A stretch of 64,000 nucleotides of DNA from Branchiostoma belcheri (taxonomy: Eukaryota; Chordata; Leptocardii; Amphioxiformes; Branchiostomatidae), in the NCBI RefSeq assembly GCF_001625305.1, contig NW_017803943.1, positions 1,693,989 through 1,757,988 of the forward strand. Direction: 5' to 3'. The notes under the pieces were generated by a model. That model was not told the DNA's origin and did no database searches. It saw only the letters and a list, made by a program, of their open reading frames with translations. The position numbers and the translations under genes are program-made. Positions 44,344-58,800 of this stretch are shown here, one piece after another; within the stretch, counting starts at the first letter, position 1, and each line of letters starts with the position of its first letter.

Positions 44344-46884
44344 GTAAGCATCTATGCGAGAATCGCCTGTTTAGTCCACCTGTCCCGGGACCTCGCCTTT
44401 GTTTACCCGGGGGTCGAGTTACCGGGGTGTATTTGTGAAAGGGAGCGGGCAGCTGGTAGGTTTTCAATGGCCCGAATGTTGGCATCATGGCCGCCGCTCG
44501 CAAGCACTCCGTCATGCGATGACGACGTGTGACGAGCCACTGGGAGACGTCTTTACGTGAAGGGAATCGTAATATTCATCAGCCGACCCCCAGCGGCGCG
44601 GACTGGCGCAGGATCTAACCCGCGAACGTACGGCATTTTCCCCGCCGCCGCTTGTCGTATATGCTCTCTTCCTGGCGCTCTGTTGTCTTCACGGGGTACG
44701 GATAGAAAAAAAAGGGGAGGGGCCGTCCTTTTTGGTAAAAGGCAACCCCTTTCCGGCGATCGCTCGAGGGGCTAACTGCACAATAAGTGATGCGGCACGA
44801 AGGAGGGCTTCAGGTAGGAATTTATTCTGGCCCGACTGGGCTGTAGCCATTTCTGACGCCGTTTCTAGTTTTTTCCTACGTTGTCGGAAAGCCAAGCGAA
44901 ATTCATTGCTTTCCATTTCATTGTTTATTCGCATTAAGGGCAAATGTTGCGCGATCGGGTATTTTTATTTTAATTTTCATGTGCGTAGATAGAATATCTG
45001 TATAAATTGTGCTTACTAGCTTCAGCATATATCTATAAGAATGATGAAATGTAACTTATGATGGGCGTTTTTAATAGCACGCAACTTTACAGAGAATGGT
45101 TATTGTGAAGTCACGTATGCACCCTGAATCGGTGATATATTTGACAGCAAGGCAAATGTATGCAGTGCAGAGATTTTGAAATATCGCGTTACGTGGAAGG
45201 AAAGGCATTACTAGAACATACACCAACATCCAACGATTTTTTTCGCATATCGAATATTGAGTTACAGTAATTTATCTAATAAACATATTTGCTGGCTGCT
45301 ATATTGCATGACTAATAACATTTTTATGAAATTATGATTCTAGCTCATCGAATGTTCAATTCCTGCATTTTTTCCCAAATGAAGCATTCTTACTTTGATA
45401 CAAATGTTTTAATGGACGTAAGTTATCACATTTCCATGAATGATTATTTTAATTTTCATGACTATATTTTTCTCGATGTTCTAACGAGTTGGCTATCTAG
45501 ATGTAGTCCCCCTACCTACCATCTGTGAAATGTTTGTCTTTGCTTTGGACATGCTTTTAATTCTATTGATAGAGCACACAGATATAGTAGTAGCTACATG
45601 TAGGTGTGTACACAATGCATTACCTATTATATAGTATAATCACAGTTGTAAAATAACTATTGCATTTCACTTTCTTCCTGCACTTAGTGTTATACTGTCT
45701 CTGCACAAATACCAGGCTACAAATACAGCTCTTTGAAATCTTTTGTAAACCATAGGATACAAATATCCATCCTTTGTAATGAGGTAGATTGGGCAGTACA
45801 ATTGGCGAGATTTGTAAAAGTAAAGATCTAATGACCCCTATTCTGTCCGACAGTTATTTCTGGTTTGTCCCTAAGGCATTAGAAGAATGTTGTGTTTCCT
45901 GTTTCCCAACCGACCCTATGCACTAAGAACCTGCCGACCCTAGACTGACTTTTTTGTAGCTTGACTGCAGAGGACAGACCCAGGCCATAAAATTTCTGAT
46001 CTGATATCTGAGTTTTAAACCTTTAAAATGTTATTTTACGCATTTTGATTTTCAGAAACAAATATTATTAAGTAAATCAGGTGAAATATTTCTCCCTTTA
46101 CCTATTACAGTTGTGGTTTTTTTTACATTCATTAAACTGTATTTTTAAAAATTAGATTACTAAAAAAGATTAAAAAAGCCAACTAACTCATTTATTTCAG
46201 AATTGAAATAAGAAACACAACATCAATTTTCTTGGGCCTAAGGAATATTCAGCTTAATACCATTAGCCGGTTAGGAGTGATAAGACATGGTTGGTTGTTA
46301 TTGCTGGAACGCCTCAAACACATCAGGCTAATCTGACATATTCCCATTACCATGGCACTATCTGAATCTGGAATTTTAAGAGGTTTAGTATAGCCCTGGC
46401 TTTACATAGCGCTGGATTTTATATATTTTGCCCCCAAGGAGCTTGCATTTAAAGGCACGCAAAGCAATTTCATGACGGTACAAATGAAAATATAGTTTAC
46501 ATTCCGATTTTTGGTAAAAATTCAAGACTTTGTGTTTAACTTCAAACCTTACATTTGAAATTTCAGGTGTGCTTTCATCACCAATATTTTGTGTCTAAGA
46601 GATCACTACTTTTCCTATGAAAAGTTGCTTACTTGCTTGCCTTACTTGCTTGTGTAAGGTTATAAATTATCAAGCAAAAATATGTCCAAACATGGCCGTA
46701 CTTAAAGTACGAAAATATATCATATTATTTACATTATTTGCATTGATTTATCAGCAATATAAGGCACTTTAAACCGAATTTTTTTTGCACTTTCAAATTA
46801 AAAAAATCTGACTGCAAATAGGCTTACCTGTAGCAGGAATAACAAAATTAATCTTCTTTCTCTTTTGACCCCCCCCTCCCCAAG
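44344..46884. other. Rab3 5' UTR intron (inferred)
   Basis: CpG-rich to ~44900, then AT-rich. Frames on both strands in the first part are GC by-products. It ends with a pyrimidine tract CCCCCCCTCCCCAAG at the acceptor. Confidence 0.5.
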
Positions 46885-49800
46885 ATGGCTTCCGCAGCAG
46901 ATTCAAAATGGCAGAAGGATGCGGCAGACCAGAACTTCGACTACATGTTCAAGCTGCTCATAATCGGGAATAGCAGTGTCGGCAAGACGTCCTTTCTCTT
47001 CCGTTACGCAGACGACTCCTTCACGTCGGCGTTCGTCAGTACCGTAGGGATTGACTTTAAGGTCAAGACGGTTTTCAGGCAAGACAAGAGAGTCAAACTG
47101 CAGATTTGGGTAAGTTGACACAATCATTCTTTGCTTCATATTGTCGATACTGTCGATTACAATTTTTTGCAGTACTTTTATATTTGCAGGTTTTGTTGTC
47201 TGTTCTGTATTTATATCAAAGAAATAAATTTAAAAATTTTCTTCCTTCGCCACTGCGAACATATAGTTCTGCGAACATGTCTATTTTTCTCAGACGGCAA
47301 AATTTTACTACCGCAAATAAGTGATTTATAGTAGGCACATTGACACCCATAATTTGTTGTGAATAGCACTTTTTAAATAATCGGCAGTCTTGTTTGAGGA
47401 CGTAGTTATGTTTAAGGATGACAAATATTTCACCCGATTTATGTTACTCAATAAAAAATTTGGAAAATGCATGAAAGTATATTTCATAGTTGTTGAAACT
47501 TTGTAATTGGAAATTTTGATGGCTTGCCAGAGGTCGCCCACAGAAATATGCTAGGGTTGGTGGGGTAACTATTCTGCCAGGTTCAGGAACCACTCCGTGT
47601 TCAGGAAACTGGAAAGACACCTTTTCCCCCTGGGCCTTAAACTTAACCTTTTAGTTCTTAAGCCTGTGACATTTCTAGGAAAATCTGGGCACAGCTTCCT
47701 GCATTACATGGAAATATTTTTGGCAAAACTTAACCCTGAGGCTCTGGAATGTAAAAAAGCTAGCAGATGGCTCAGAGGTATTTTTTCTGAGTCAGAAACC
47801 CTAGTCCAATTTGGTCTTTTAATGCATTAAACATGCGCAGACAACCTGAGGATATATATACTAATAGGCTATTGTACTAGTAAATTTTCTCTTGAGTAGC
47901 TCTTGAGCATTTTTAGGATTCTTACAAAAATGGCTTTTATATATTTATAGATTTCTATTACCTGTACATGTATTATGCATTTGTTTATAACACAGAAAGG
48001 CAATCAAATAATTATGTAAAATGAGATGTTACCTTGTGTTTGACCTTGCCCTTTCCCATAATGTATTGTGCAGAACTTTGGCAGAATGTCTTATTCAAGG
48101 TGGTTTCCACATATCTATGGATGACATCCAGTCTATATATAGCTTTAAAATGTTGTGTCAGAAAAGACATTGTCTGGTGCAATGTAATTCTAATACAACA
48201 TTGACCATTTGATAATATCCAACGAAAACCGTGAAAAATCCGGGTTTCGTATGCTCATGGCACACGCACTGGTCCATGAGTATTAAGACAATATATAAGG
48301 TAAATGAATTAGCATATTCTATACCAATCAAGTTGTCAATCATGGCTAATTTGCATAATTGCGGAGATGAGAGGATGTGCCAGGCCTGAGCTACGGCCAG
48401 CTGGCCTAATCAAGCAAAATTAATTATTCATCTGCGCAATCATGATGGCAAACCATCCAGTTCATGGCATTTTTTAAAATAGTTTTTTTTATTCCATTGC
48501 ACATAACATGACTTGTATTGTATTAAGACATAACATGAAGAAAGGACACTGAGAAAGAAAGAAAAAGCTAAAGTTGATGGCATATTTACCATTTATAATA
48601 TTTTGATCTTCTTTGTTTTCTTCTCTATAAAGCCAATTGCTACACATGATAATATATGATGTTGATTTTGGGGTTATTAGTAAAAATATGTAAGTTTAAG
48701 ATTATCATAATTTTTTTTCCTTTCCTGTGATGATGTATCAAAGAAACAAAGATATATTACGGCAATGGTTTCTGAACAATTTTTAGTATGATCCATACTT
48801 CCTAAATTCAGAGTGATGCAGGTAAAATTTGTCTGGTGCAGCATACTTAAGGTATATTATGCAGAAGGAAAGGATTTTGAACCCTGCGGTTGATACTGAT
48901 GTGAAAGATAATTATACGAAACTGACTGGATTTTATTTCCCTGCATTCCACCAAACGACCGCAGCTAGTTGATGTGGCATTGATTTTGCGATGGAAAATA
49001 GCGTTGAACTATTAACCTTGAAGCACTGGCTGAAGGTCAGACTATATTATGTGTGAAGTATGTGACGGTAGTTTGGCCAAGGACTGTATAAGGGTATATG
49101 ACTCAACTGGTTTGGTCAGCTGTGATATTAAAATTATATTGACTCTATAATTAATATTGTTAGAGATGCTGTAAATCTTGATAAATTTACTGTGATTCAC
49201 TCTGTCAAATTATGACACTATGAATTTATGTTTATATTGCATTATTACTTATTACAGAATTGTTTCAACTGTGAAATTAAGATGTTGCCAAAACCTCCAT
49301 TCCCCCAACTGCAAAAATAAATTAATATACAGTAACTACATTGAATTTTATAAACATGGAACATTTCATGTAGAAAATCAAATCTTACACTGCAAGCCTA
49401 AAGGTAAGTAGCTAATTTAAAATATGTTTAAGGCATTATATACTTGAAAATTGCATAGAAAATTGAATTGTTTCTGTTGAAACCGTAGAAGACATTGAGA
49501 AAATACACTGGAAAATGCATTCAAAGCAAGACAGGCTCATCCTAATAGTTACGACAGTCTGCATTAGGCTATCTCAGAACGCACCTGTCTGGGGTTGATA
49601 AAGATAATTTTAAAGCCTTATACCAAATAAATTACAGGATGCAGGGACAGTACATTATATAATATTACATGTAACGTTAGTTTTAGGAACATAATCCATT
49701 GTTTATTGGCATTTACAATAAACCATTTTTTTCATTCTTGGACTCTCATTTTTCAGAGCTTGAAATCCATTATTGGGATAGGTACACCATTGCGTATGAT

Positions 49801-52800
49801 AATTCATAGTATTTACATTTGATATCTTTACATACATGGACGTAAACCTACTAATTAAAAAATTGGGTGCACAGCTGAACTTAAGGGTGCACCAAGGGTA
49901 CATGTCATGCACCCAGTATTTCAAGCCCTGTGTTTATGTGATCTAGCTATTATTTCTGCATATGCAGATAGTATTTTCAGCCCTAATTCTGCAATGCATA
50001 TGACGTTATCCCATTGAATTTGTCTGCCAGACGGCCCCACCTACATTTTTGTACACCGTACGTGGTTTGTGTACGACATAAACAGCTGTATCCTGTGTTA
50101 GGCGATAAGAGCAGCATTGTTTATAAACTGTTCATTGATTAACCAAGAACACAGGACAGAAAATTGCTGGGCGCTTCTAATGATTACAGAGTTCTGGTGA
50201 GACCTGGATTATATCATAGACAGTCACTACTTATCAACAGACAACACATTAATGTCAAGAGTTGTCAGAACCACTTAATTTTCAATGGAAATCCTTTTTT
50301 CTGCACTGCACTGGAGCTGAGGTTACATTGAAAATTACCTGCACCACTCCGAATTTACAAAGTATGGATCATTTTTAAAAAAATTTAGAAATTCACTGTT
50401 TGATTCATTGTTTGATTCTTTGAATTATAAACAAATTGTACTTTGACGTCATGGCTCTTATTGTAGCGTTTGGGGCTATAATAGGATGTTGAGACCGGCT
50501 ATTATTTTTTCGTATCCCTCATCTGCCATTTGTTGTATATTCTAACAGAAAAACATGTCTTGTTGGGTAATTCAAGGCAGTTTTTTTTGCCAAGGGGATT
50601 TTAGAAGGTCTAGAGCTTTTTTCTCTCTTGCAAAAGAAATGTGGCTTTAAGAATAACGCTAATAATAAGAAAATAACGATAGTTGAGAAAGTGCGATGAC
50701 CTTTGTAAGCCCTATAATATGTGTAAGCCATCACTAAAAGGTCTGCTGGTTTAACCTTCACAATGTCAAATCTGTCCACTGTTTGCTTAAGTCGATAATG
50801 ACTCATAGAGAAAGTGCTGAGGTTGTGTCAATACTGAACGTGTAATGCAGCGATGTTTGAGGTCATGGGTTTTGACCCGAAAAATCTTTGTGTTCAAAAT
50901 GGATGTTATTCACTTTTGACTTCTGGCTTACTAGTCGTTTAAAGGCATCCAATGCATTTTCAGGGAGGGAACATGAAAAATTCTGGATGAGGAAATCTGT
51001 CTGATATTGACATTTACTGCCATTTCTTAAGCACATTTTTTGCTATCATTTCATAGGATTTCTAGTGAATTCTAATGGCTTTACAGATTAACTGGTTTAC
51101 CAGTACGATAAGGAATTAGACCCATATTTCTGTAAATAAGGCACTATAGGTGTGACACAGTCTTAAACTACCTCCTTACCTGCAATATTTCATACAATAT
51201 TTCATACAGAGCTATAATAATAAACCCAGCCCAGCAAAATGCTTAATAATTGTATGACACAATATTCTGTGCTTTGTAGTCAGTAAATGCCAATACTAAT
51301 TTTTTATATTTCAGCTTGCGATGTAAAAAAATTATTGCAAGTTTTGAAAAATCAACTTACTGCAGGTGTGCTGCATAAAATTTGATTTGAAGTTATGACT
51401 TATAATTGATTATGACCATGATTATTCATTATGATTGATATAAATGGATTGAGGTGTATTCATAGCTGATCTATGGTGTACAGTATCGTGATTTAAAATT
51501 CAAATGTCGCACCAGGTGTATATGGATTTTTCTAATTTGCTAAACTTAAAGGATTGCTTGAAATGAACATTTTTTGTGTGCTATGAGAGGATTTTGTGAC
51601 GTGAAAGTAAAAAAAAGGTTATGCCTCAGGTTTGTGCATCGGAATGCGTGCCAACAAAGGATTGGATTTCCAGTTGGGTAAACCGACGGACCAATGACGA
51701 AGGGGCATTCGGGGACGGCCCGACCTGAATAGCCTGAAACGCCCACCCGACATTCAAAAGGGTCATGCATAATTTAGGCTTAACGCTGTTACAGATGAAA
51801 TATTCCGATTTTTCACCGCCGCTGCCACGGTTCATTCGTCTCCGAGCCTCTGACGAAGAAAATGTCTCCGATTTTATGGTTGTGTCGGTAGAAAAGATAT
51901 AAAACATTGATAGGCAAAGCCTGGTGGTCATTTTGTCTTCAATAGCTTCAGGGCTGTTTTACCGCAATATTAGGGGGAATGTTAAGGTTGTCATGCATTC
52001 TTGTTTTACTATTTGCCTTATTTTTTTTGCCAGTCTAAATGTTGAACATTATTGCATATTGAGATATTCAATTTGTCCTGGAAAATTAAATCGGCTTAAA
52101 ATATAGAAAATATCAGCTTGTGTTGCTGAATTGCTAAGCAATGGTCATTCTTGCAAGGTTATGAAGTATAGGGGTAGGGAGTATTTCCCTGGTCAACAAA
52201 GAAGGTTGTTGTGTTTGGTTCGGCCTGTTTGTTTACAGTAAATAAAGAAAAGGAGCCCAGGTAAATATAAGGAACAAAGGTTAGGTAAAGGCAGCTATCA
52301 TTTAAGACTTCACAGCTAATCTTACATGAAAAGCAAAACTATTTTGTGTTGTTTTGATATAAACAGTATTTTCATTTGTACTGTGTTTACTTTGAGTAAT
52401 TAAGCACAGTGGGTTTTAGATATACTTACAAATGATCTCTTCTAGATGATTTGATAACTGTTGTATCTTGTTTATGTATTTGCGCTTAGATTTCATACTT
52501 CATGAGCTTACTCGCATTGTTTAATTACTGTAATATAAAGAATAACAACAGCTATACTTTCAGCACCTTGCAATAAAGACTTGAGGTTTATAAATAAAGG
52601 TAACTGTGTTATAAATTGCTTGTTTTTCTCATGGTCTTACCTACTTGAAGGTAATTTTTACCATTATGATAGTTTCTGTTGGAACGATCATTCGCTGGTT
52701 GTCTGTTACAATGTAACATTATAATCATGGTAATTTCTGCATGTACATAACACTTGGTCCAGTTTACATGTAGTTTCTTTGTTCTTAGGTTTACTCCTTT

Positions 52801-55800
52801 AATTTTTCCAATTAAGATAAAAATGAAAGAAAAATAGATCACATGTAACATTGTACTGTTCAGGAGAAAAATCAAGCCCAGAATTGTCATATTTTGCCAC
52901 CAAGACATAAAGAAAGCCCTTGTTTCTCTATTTCATAGTTTTGCGATTTATCAATACATAAAAAAATTATCGTTTGAAACATTAAAGCAGTCGTAGATTG
53001 ATTGTTGTGATAGCAGGCCTGTTTCTTTGCTTTAGTTGTAATTTTGCCCTCCCACCCACTCCATTTATTTTCTGCAAAAATCTGTGAATTGAGGAATCAA
53101 AATTACATTTTAGTGTTGCCATAACGTATTACAACTGTTACAGTGTATGCCTAGTAGTTAGTCCTCTTTATAGAATTATCCTTATGCCACTATATACATG
53201 TGCGATTTAACAGAAATCTAGAGCAGGTTTTGTCCTTGATCAATTTTGGAGGTCAGTCGGACAGACTACTACTCTGTTTTAATAACAGTATAAACCCCGG
53301 GGGACGTGATTTAAAAATGTGGCCAAACCAGACTGATTTGCCTATAGGGGTGAGTGATCAATTTTGCTGCTACTTCAGAAAGGTAAAGCATGTTGGGTAA
53401 AAAGGGGGAGGGGCAGATTATGTTACAACAGATTGTTAGTCAATATGTTACTGTAAAATTACTTATTTTTGTCTTACGATTGAAAAGGATTTTTTTCTAT
53501 GTTGTTTGAAGTCATAGTTGAAACATTCTATTGTACAGTTCTAAAAAAGGATTGAAATGCCATGATTTAAAGTTGCACAGGTCATTGCAAAAATTAAACT
53601 GACCCAAACATGTCAAGATTGAACATTTTGTTTCAAAATATTTGTTTTTATGGGTCCATGCTTTCAATTTTTTAGGACAGCAGCAAATACATGGCATGTT
53701 TTTTTTTCTAAATCTAGAAAAATATCTACTAGTAGGAAGAGCTGTTCAAAGGCAACCAGTTGAAAAACAACCTAGAATTTATAACAAACAGGAATTTGTG
53801 ATCTGCATGAGTGACACTTCACTATAGATGGTATACCTGGATCTGTTTTTAAGTCGGGACATAATTGTTAATGTTTGCTTGCACATTAACAATTATGTCC
53901 TGCTTTGAAATACCATCTGTTTAGTTCCCAGCAACAGACAAGGAGGTTTTGTCAAGGGTTCCACCACATCTATAATTGGGTTTCTAATTGGCCTGTTTTC
54001 TGATTAAAAAAAAGCTTAGTTTCCGATTCCAGTCTTTAAAAATAGGGGTGGGTATGTATGGAGTCTTTCTCTTTTGTTTCAGATTTTGGTGGAAGTGATC
54101 CAACAAATACAGTTTTATATATTGAATTAACACATTGCATATAAAACTGAAATGCATAGACCATGCTTGAAAGAAAGGGGAAATATTCTGATAATATTCT
54201 ACGTAATAAGAATTTGCTTCTAAAAATGCATGAAATTTAGATTGAAAATTTAATGGCCTTGCTGGTGGTCAACTCCCAAACAAGACTAGTGTTGGCTGGA
54301 TTTTGCTAGTCAAGATTTGGTAAAAAAATCAGAAACACCATTTTTTCCCTAGGCCTCCCATGCACTATTCTGGTCACATATCAACCCTTAGGCTAATACG
54401 TGGAGTGCAGACATAGGAATCCTGTACAGCTCCAATTTTACCCGCACTGTATATAATCTTAACATAAAATAACCTTTAGGCTGGTGGTATCTTGTAAGTT
54501 ACATGGTGATACACAAAAGACTGATGTTTCTATGTGGCTTATCAAAGTCAATTTTCTGTCTTGGATTTACTGTTTTGTCTGTAGGCATTTACTGTTATCG
54601 CAGTGATCATTCACTGCTGCCCTTGTTGACATTTACTGCAGAGACAGTAAAGATTTACTGCCATTTACTGTCATTTTTTATTTGGCTTCATTACTGAATC
54701 TATTTTTACTGAAAATTTACCTGGGGAATTAACGTAAACTGTGAGTGTGAATATTTAGTAAATGTAACACAGTGAAGCTTTTACTATCTAGTAGATGCTG
54801 TCAGTTACTTAACAGTAAATTTTGAGTACTGATGATTTGCCAAAGACCTAATAATACATGTACTTTGTTATTGGGTCTTTATGTCTGTGTCTGTATATGC
54901 AGAGCTCAGATCTTTATTGCTATTCCAGACATGTTAGCAACTCAGCAGTCAACGTTCACGAAAATCCTCTCTGGCAGGTTTATGAATCGGTGTCAGCACA
55001 ATGACGTCACACTTTGGCCCCTTTGTTGAATTGACTGACACAAAGGAGGAATGTTTCAAGTTCAATGTTATACCAGTAAACACTACACCTAATCTGCAAT
55101 AGTCCATGTACTGGGTATATGCAGGTTCGTGCAGGTGAAATTGGGGCTGTGCAGGTATTTCTGATGTCTACCTGCACCTAACCTGCACTGGTCCATGTAC
55201 TGGGTAGATGCAGGTTAGTGCAGGTAAAATTGGAGCTGTGCAGGTATTTCTGATGTCTACCTGCACCTAACCTGCACTGGTCCATGTACTGGGCTCACAT
55301 TATACATGTGTATGCTTGACTGCTGAAATAATGGCAATGGAGTGTTGAAATTAAAATTTGTCTGTTGCAGGTTGTTTTCAATGTTACCTGCACCAGTGTA
55401 GGTATGCAGAAAATAACATTTTGAGCGCCTGTTGAAGTAGGTTTCGTTCTTCAGATCTTACAGTAAGGGTCTATAAGGAAACGTGACCCAATCACTCTCT
55501 TACTATAATAATAGATACATGTACGTGTAGCTGGGTAGAATTCAGGTCATGCAGTGCAGATGGTGTGCCCACACTGCTGCGTAGATGAGATAGACTGGTT
55601 TAATCTAGATTTCATCTCCCCAGCCAACACCCCCCACTCACTGTACAACTGTAGATGGCATTATTTTTCCTTTTTGCAAAAAATAAGAATTAAAACTAGC
55701 ATTTATAATCATTCAAATTAAAGGCATCCACTACGGTTTCAGGGCAGTAAATCTGGATTTTCAAAGTCACTATTCTGGTCATTCTTTTAATGTGAATCAA

Positions 55801-58800
55801 CCCTATCGCATAGCATGTTTATCTGTGAGGCAAAAATGCAATGTCACTGGTGGAAAATAGTTGTTGTTTTGTAGGCTGGCTCTAGCTATTCATGGTGGTA
55901 ACCAGAAATAAAGGGGCTCCTTATGCTGCAAAGTCATTACATCACAAATATGTTTCCCTTGTACAACTAAATACTACACATTTGATTTTGAAACAAATTT
56001 AAAACACTAAGCAAACCTTTTTTTGTCTCCTACAGTGAACTAAAACACTTTGAAAGTAAATGACTTTACAGTAGATGTGTACATACTATATACCTGTCCT
56101 TGGTGCTGAATGCAAAATTCAATCACACTACTGAATCTGTAGATCACTTTTACTCCTGTCTTTGCCCATTTTCAGCAGAAATAAACTGGTAAAACTGTAA
56201 AATGTTTCTTAAAAAGAAGAAGAAAAACTCCTTTTTACAGTATTGTGGTTGATGACGTCCATTGAGCCTTTTGACTGTAGAATACATTGTCCTTTTCGAA
56301 GCTGCTTTTCCAATATCCATTCATCACTGGAAACCGTTCCTGTCAGGTTAAGCTCCCTTTCTGCATCACTGTAGCATTGCGCTGATTGAAGAATAGATTC
56401 TCACCAATCCCCGAATGGCTCAGCCACGGGCAGATATAATCCGCCATCTTGTCGTCCTTTGAATTGGGTTGGCGGGCATCACATCAATTTGTCACCATAC
56501 AGGGCTCAAAATTCATTTCTTGGAATCAAATAACATGGATTTGACTGCATTCTCTCATCATACATGTATAATTATATCATTACAAAATCAGGGGATTTGA
56601 ACTTATGGAATATTCAAAGCTAGTACTAGAATGTGCAGATGTGTTGTGTGTATTTTGGGCAGATCTGCTGTGCACCAATATTGGAGATATTTCCCTATAG
56701 AACTATTTGATTAAGAAACACATGTGACTATCTTGTGATAGGGACCACTCATTCTTCACAGAGGTTAGGTCAGGCAAAACCCTATTTTGGGAATGGCCTA
56801 CATGTGTGCAAATAAGTGATTCCAGGCTCTGTGCAGCCAGAGAAAGAAATATGGGCTGAATTTGACTCTGTACTGAAGGTAAGATATTCGATATAGAAAT
56901 GTTCCGAGTGAGGCCATATTTATTTTCTTTGTTCTTTGATTCACTTGTTTCATTGCTTTTTGATTTGCCCCAAAGAAGTACATTGATGTTCTGAAGCAAC
57001 CATACAAATGCTTACATTTTGGTGCCAACTGTCAAAAAGAGTCTTTGTTTTTCAACTTACTACAAAAATCTAAAATTTTGAATTATAAACCAGCCTATAC
57101 TTCATGTATGTTGACTTTGTAGATCCTATGGCATCATTTGTAATTATCACAAGATGCCTATCCCTTTTTTTGTTGTCTGCCCACTTTGTTGATTTTCTTA
57201 AAAAATTCATTAGAACCAACAAATCAAATTGGCCAGGCCTAAGCCAAGAAAGATATGAGTGTGCCCTTTCTGTGGCCTATCAGGCCCTACACAGCTGGCT
57301 TTCCTTTCTGACAGTATATAGCAGTCTTCATTGATTTTCTGCTAGTACTGTGTTCAGAATATTGCCAACTGTCAAATATTCTAGGCATTATATAATGTAC
57401 ATGCATTGTTCTAGCTAGTGTCCATCTTTTAGCGATTTGATGGAATTTTGCCAGTCCAAATGGACAAAAACTTTGCACAATATGTCACCTTTGACGGACA
57501 AGAATCGGTGTGTAATGATATGGAAAGAGATGTCATAACTAAGCTTAGTCTACCAGCAACATTTGCCCTTTAAGATGCAAGAAATAGTGCTTCAGAGGGT
57601 CAAGATTTCAAAATTTTCAGGAGAGCATAAACCGGAAGCCCCCCCCCCCCCAGGATTGGGGCTTGGCACTCGATACAATGTCTTGTCAAACAAAATTGAG
57701 ATGATGAAAAAAAAATTCAGGCTGGCTACATAAACCGTGTACATATATTTGGCATAACTTCAAAGAAGAAGCAGAGGACTTGCAGAGTACTTAAAGGTAT
57801 ATATACTTTTGAATTCATTTGTATTCAATATTAAGACATATACTTGTAGCTGTCAAATAACAATATCAAATGAGTAGATTTTATCATATGTAACTGGCAA
57901 CTATAGAAACAAAATGAAACACATCAGTTTTTTTTCTGAAGTAGACCCCCAGTCAATGTCATGCTTTGAATTTGCCTGGCCCGCATTAGAAACTCCAGAC
58001 CCATCTGGCACAGTCCCTGCCTCACAGCCTTCATTTTCTGCCACATTTGAGGCCTACAATAGACGTGCGCTAGAGATGTATTACACTGAAGGTAGCCCGC
58101 TATTTGTTAGCCAGATTCCCATCAACTCCTGGGCTTTTCAAATATAATAGCTGAGGTGGACTTCAGTGTTGAAATAAGGCCAATGTGACTCTTTTGTTAT
58201 ATTATACTATTCATCATCATTCTTTGTAGTTATGGGCACACATTCATTTGCGTGAAGGATACTTGTATTTCAAACCTCTGAATTCTCATCCCATATGTAC
58301 TCTGTTCCTCTGAACAATTTCCTTAGTGTCATGTCGGTCCATTCCCTGATGTTATCCTCCAATCTTTCAGATTTTCCTGTTGCCTACCTCTCTTTCTTCC
58401 TCCTTGTACTGTTTCTTGCATAATGGTTTTTGCTAGGCCTATTGAACGTGACATAAAGTCATACCACTTCAGTTTCTGTTATTTTGCTGTGGTTAGGAAG
58501 TCTTCATATGCCATTGGACATATGCTTTGTTTGACTCTGTACGTCATTATTTGGGATATGGTCTCTGTGTGTGATCCCTAGAACATTATGGAGGCATTTC
58601 AAACTTCTGTTTTAGTGAATGATGTAAAAAGGCAGCCCTTTCCGCTAGACAATAATTTCTGAGCGACTGTGGATTTTATGATTGGATAATTTGAATATGT
58701 ATAAGTATGATTTAAAAACATTATTCTCTGTGTATGAAGTTTGCGGAATATTTGGTTGCTCTGGGGTCACAGCCTTGAGTGCAAAGTGTCATCCAAAACA

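Noticed and set aside
44090-44515. Minus-strand 141-codon gene at the Rab3 promoter
   Set aside because: GC-rich promoter sequence gives long chance frames. The protein is low in complexity and without a domain.
57914-58147. 77-residue coding exon in the Rab3 intron
   Set aside because: The composition looks protein-like, but there are no matching splice borders and no known family. Left as non-coding.
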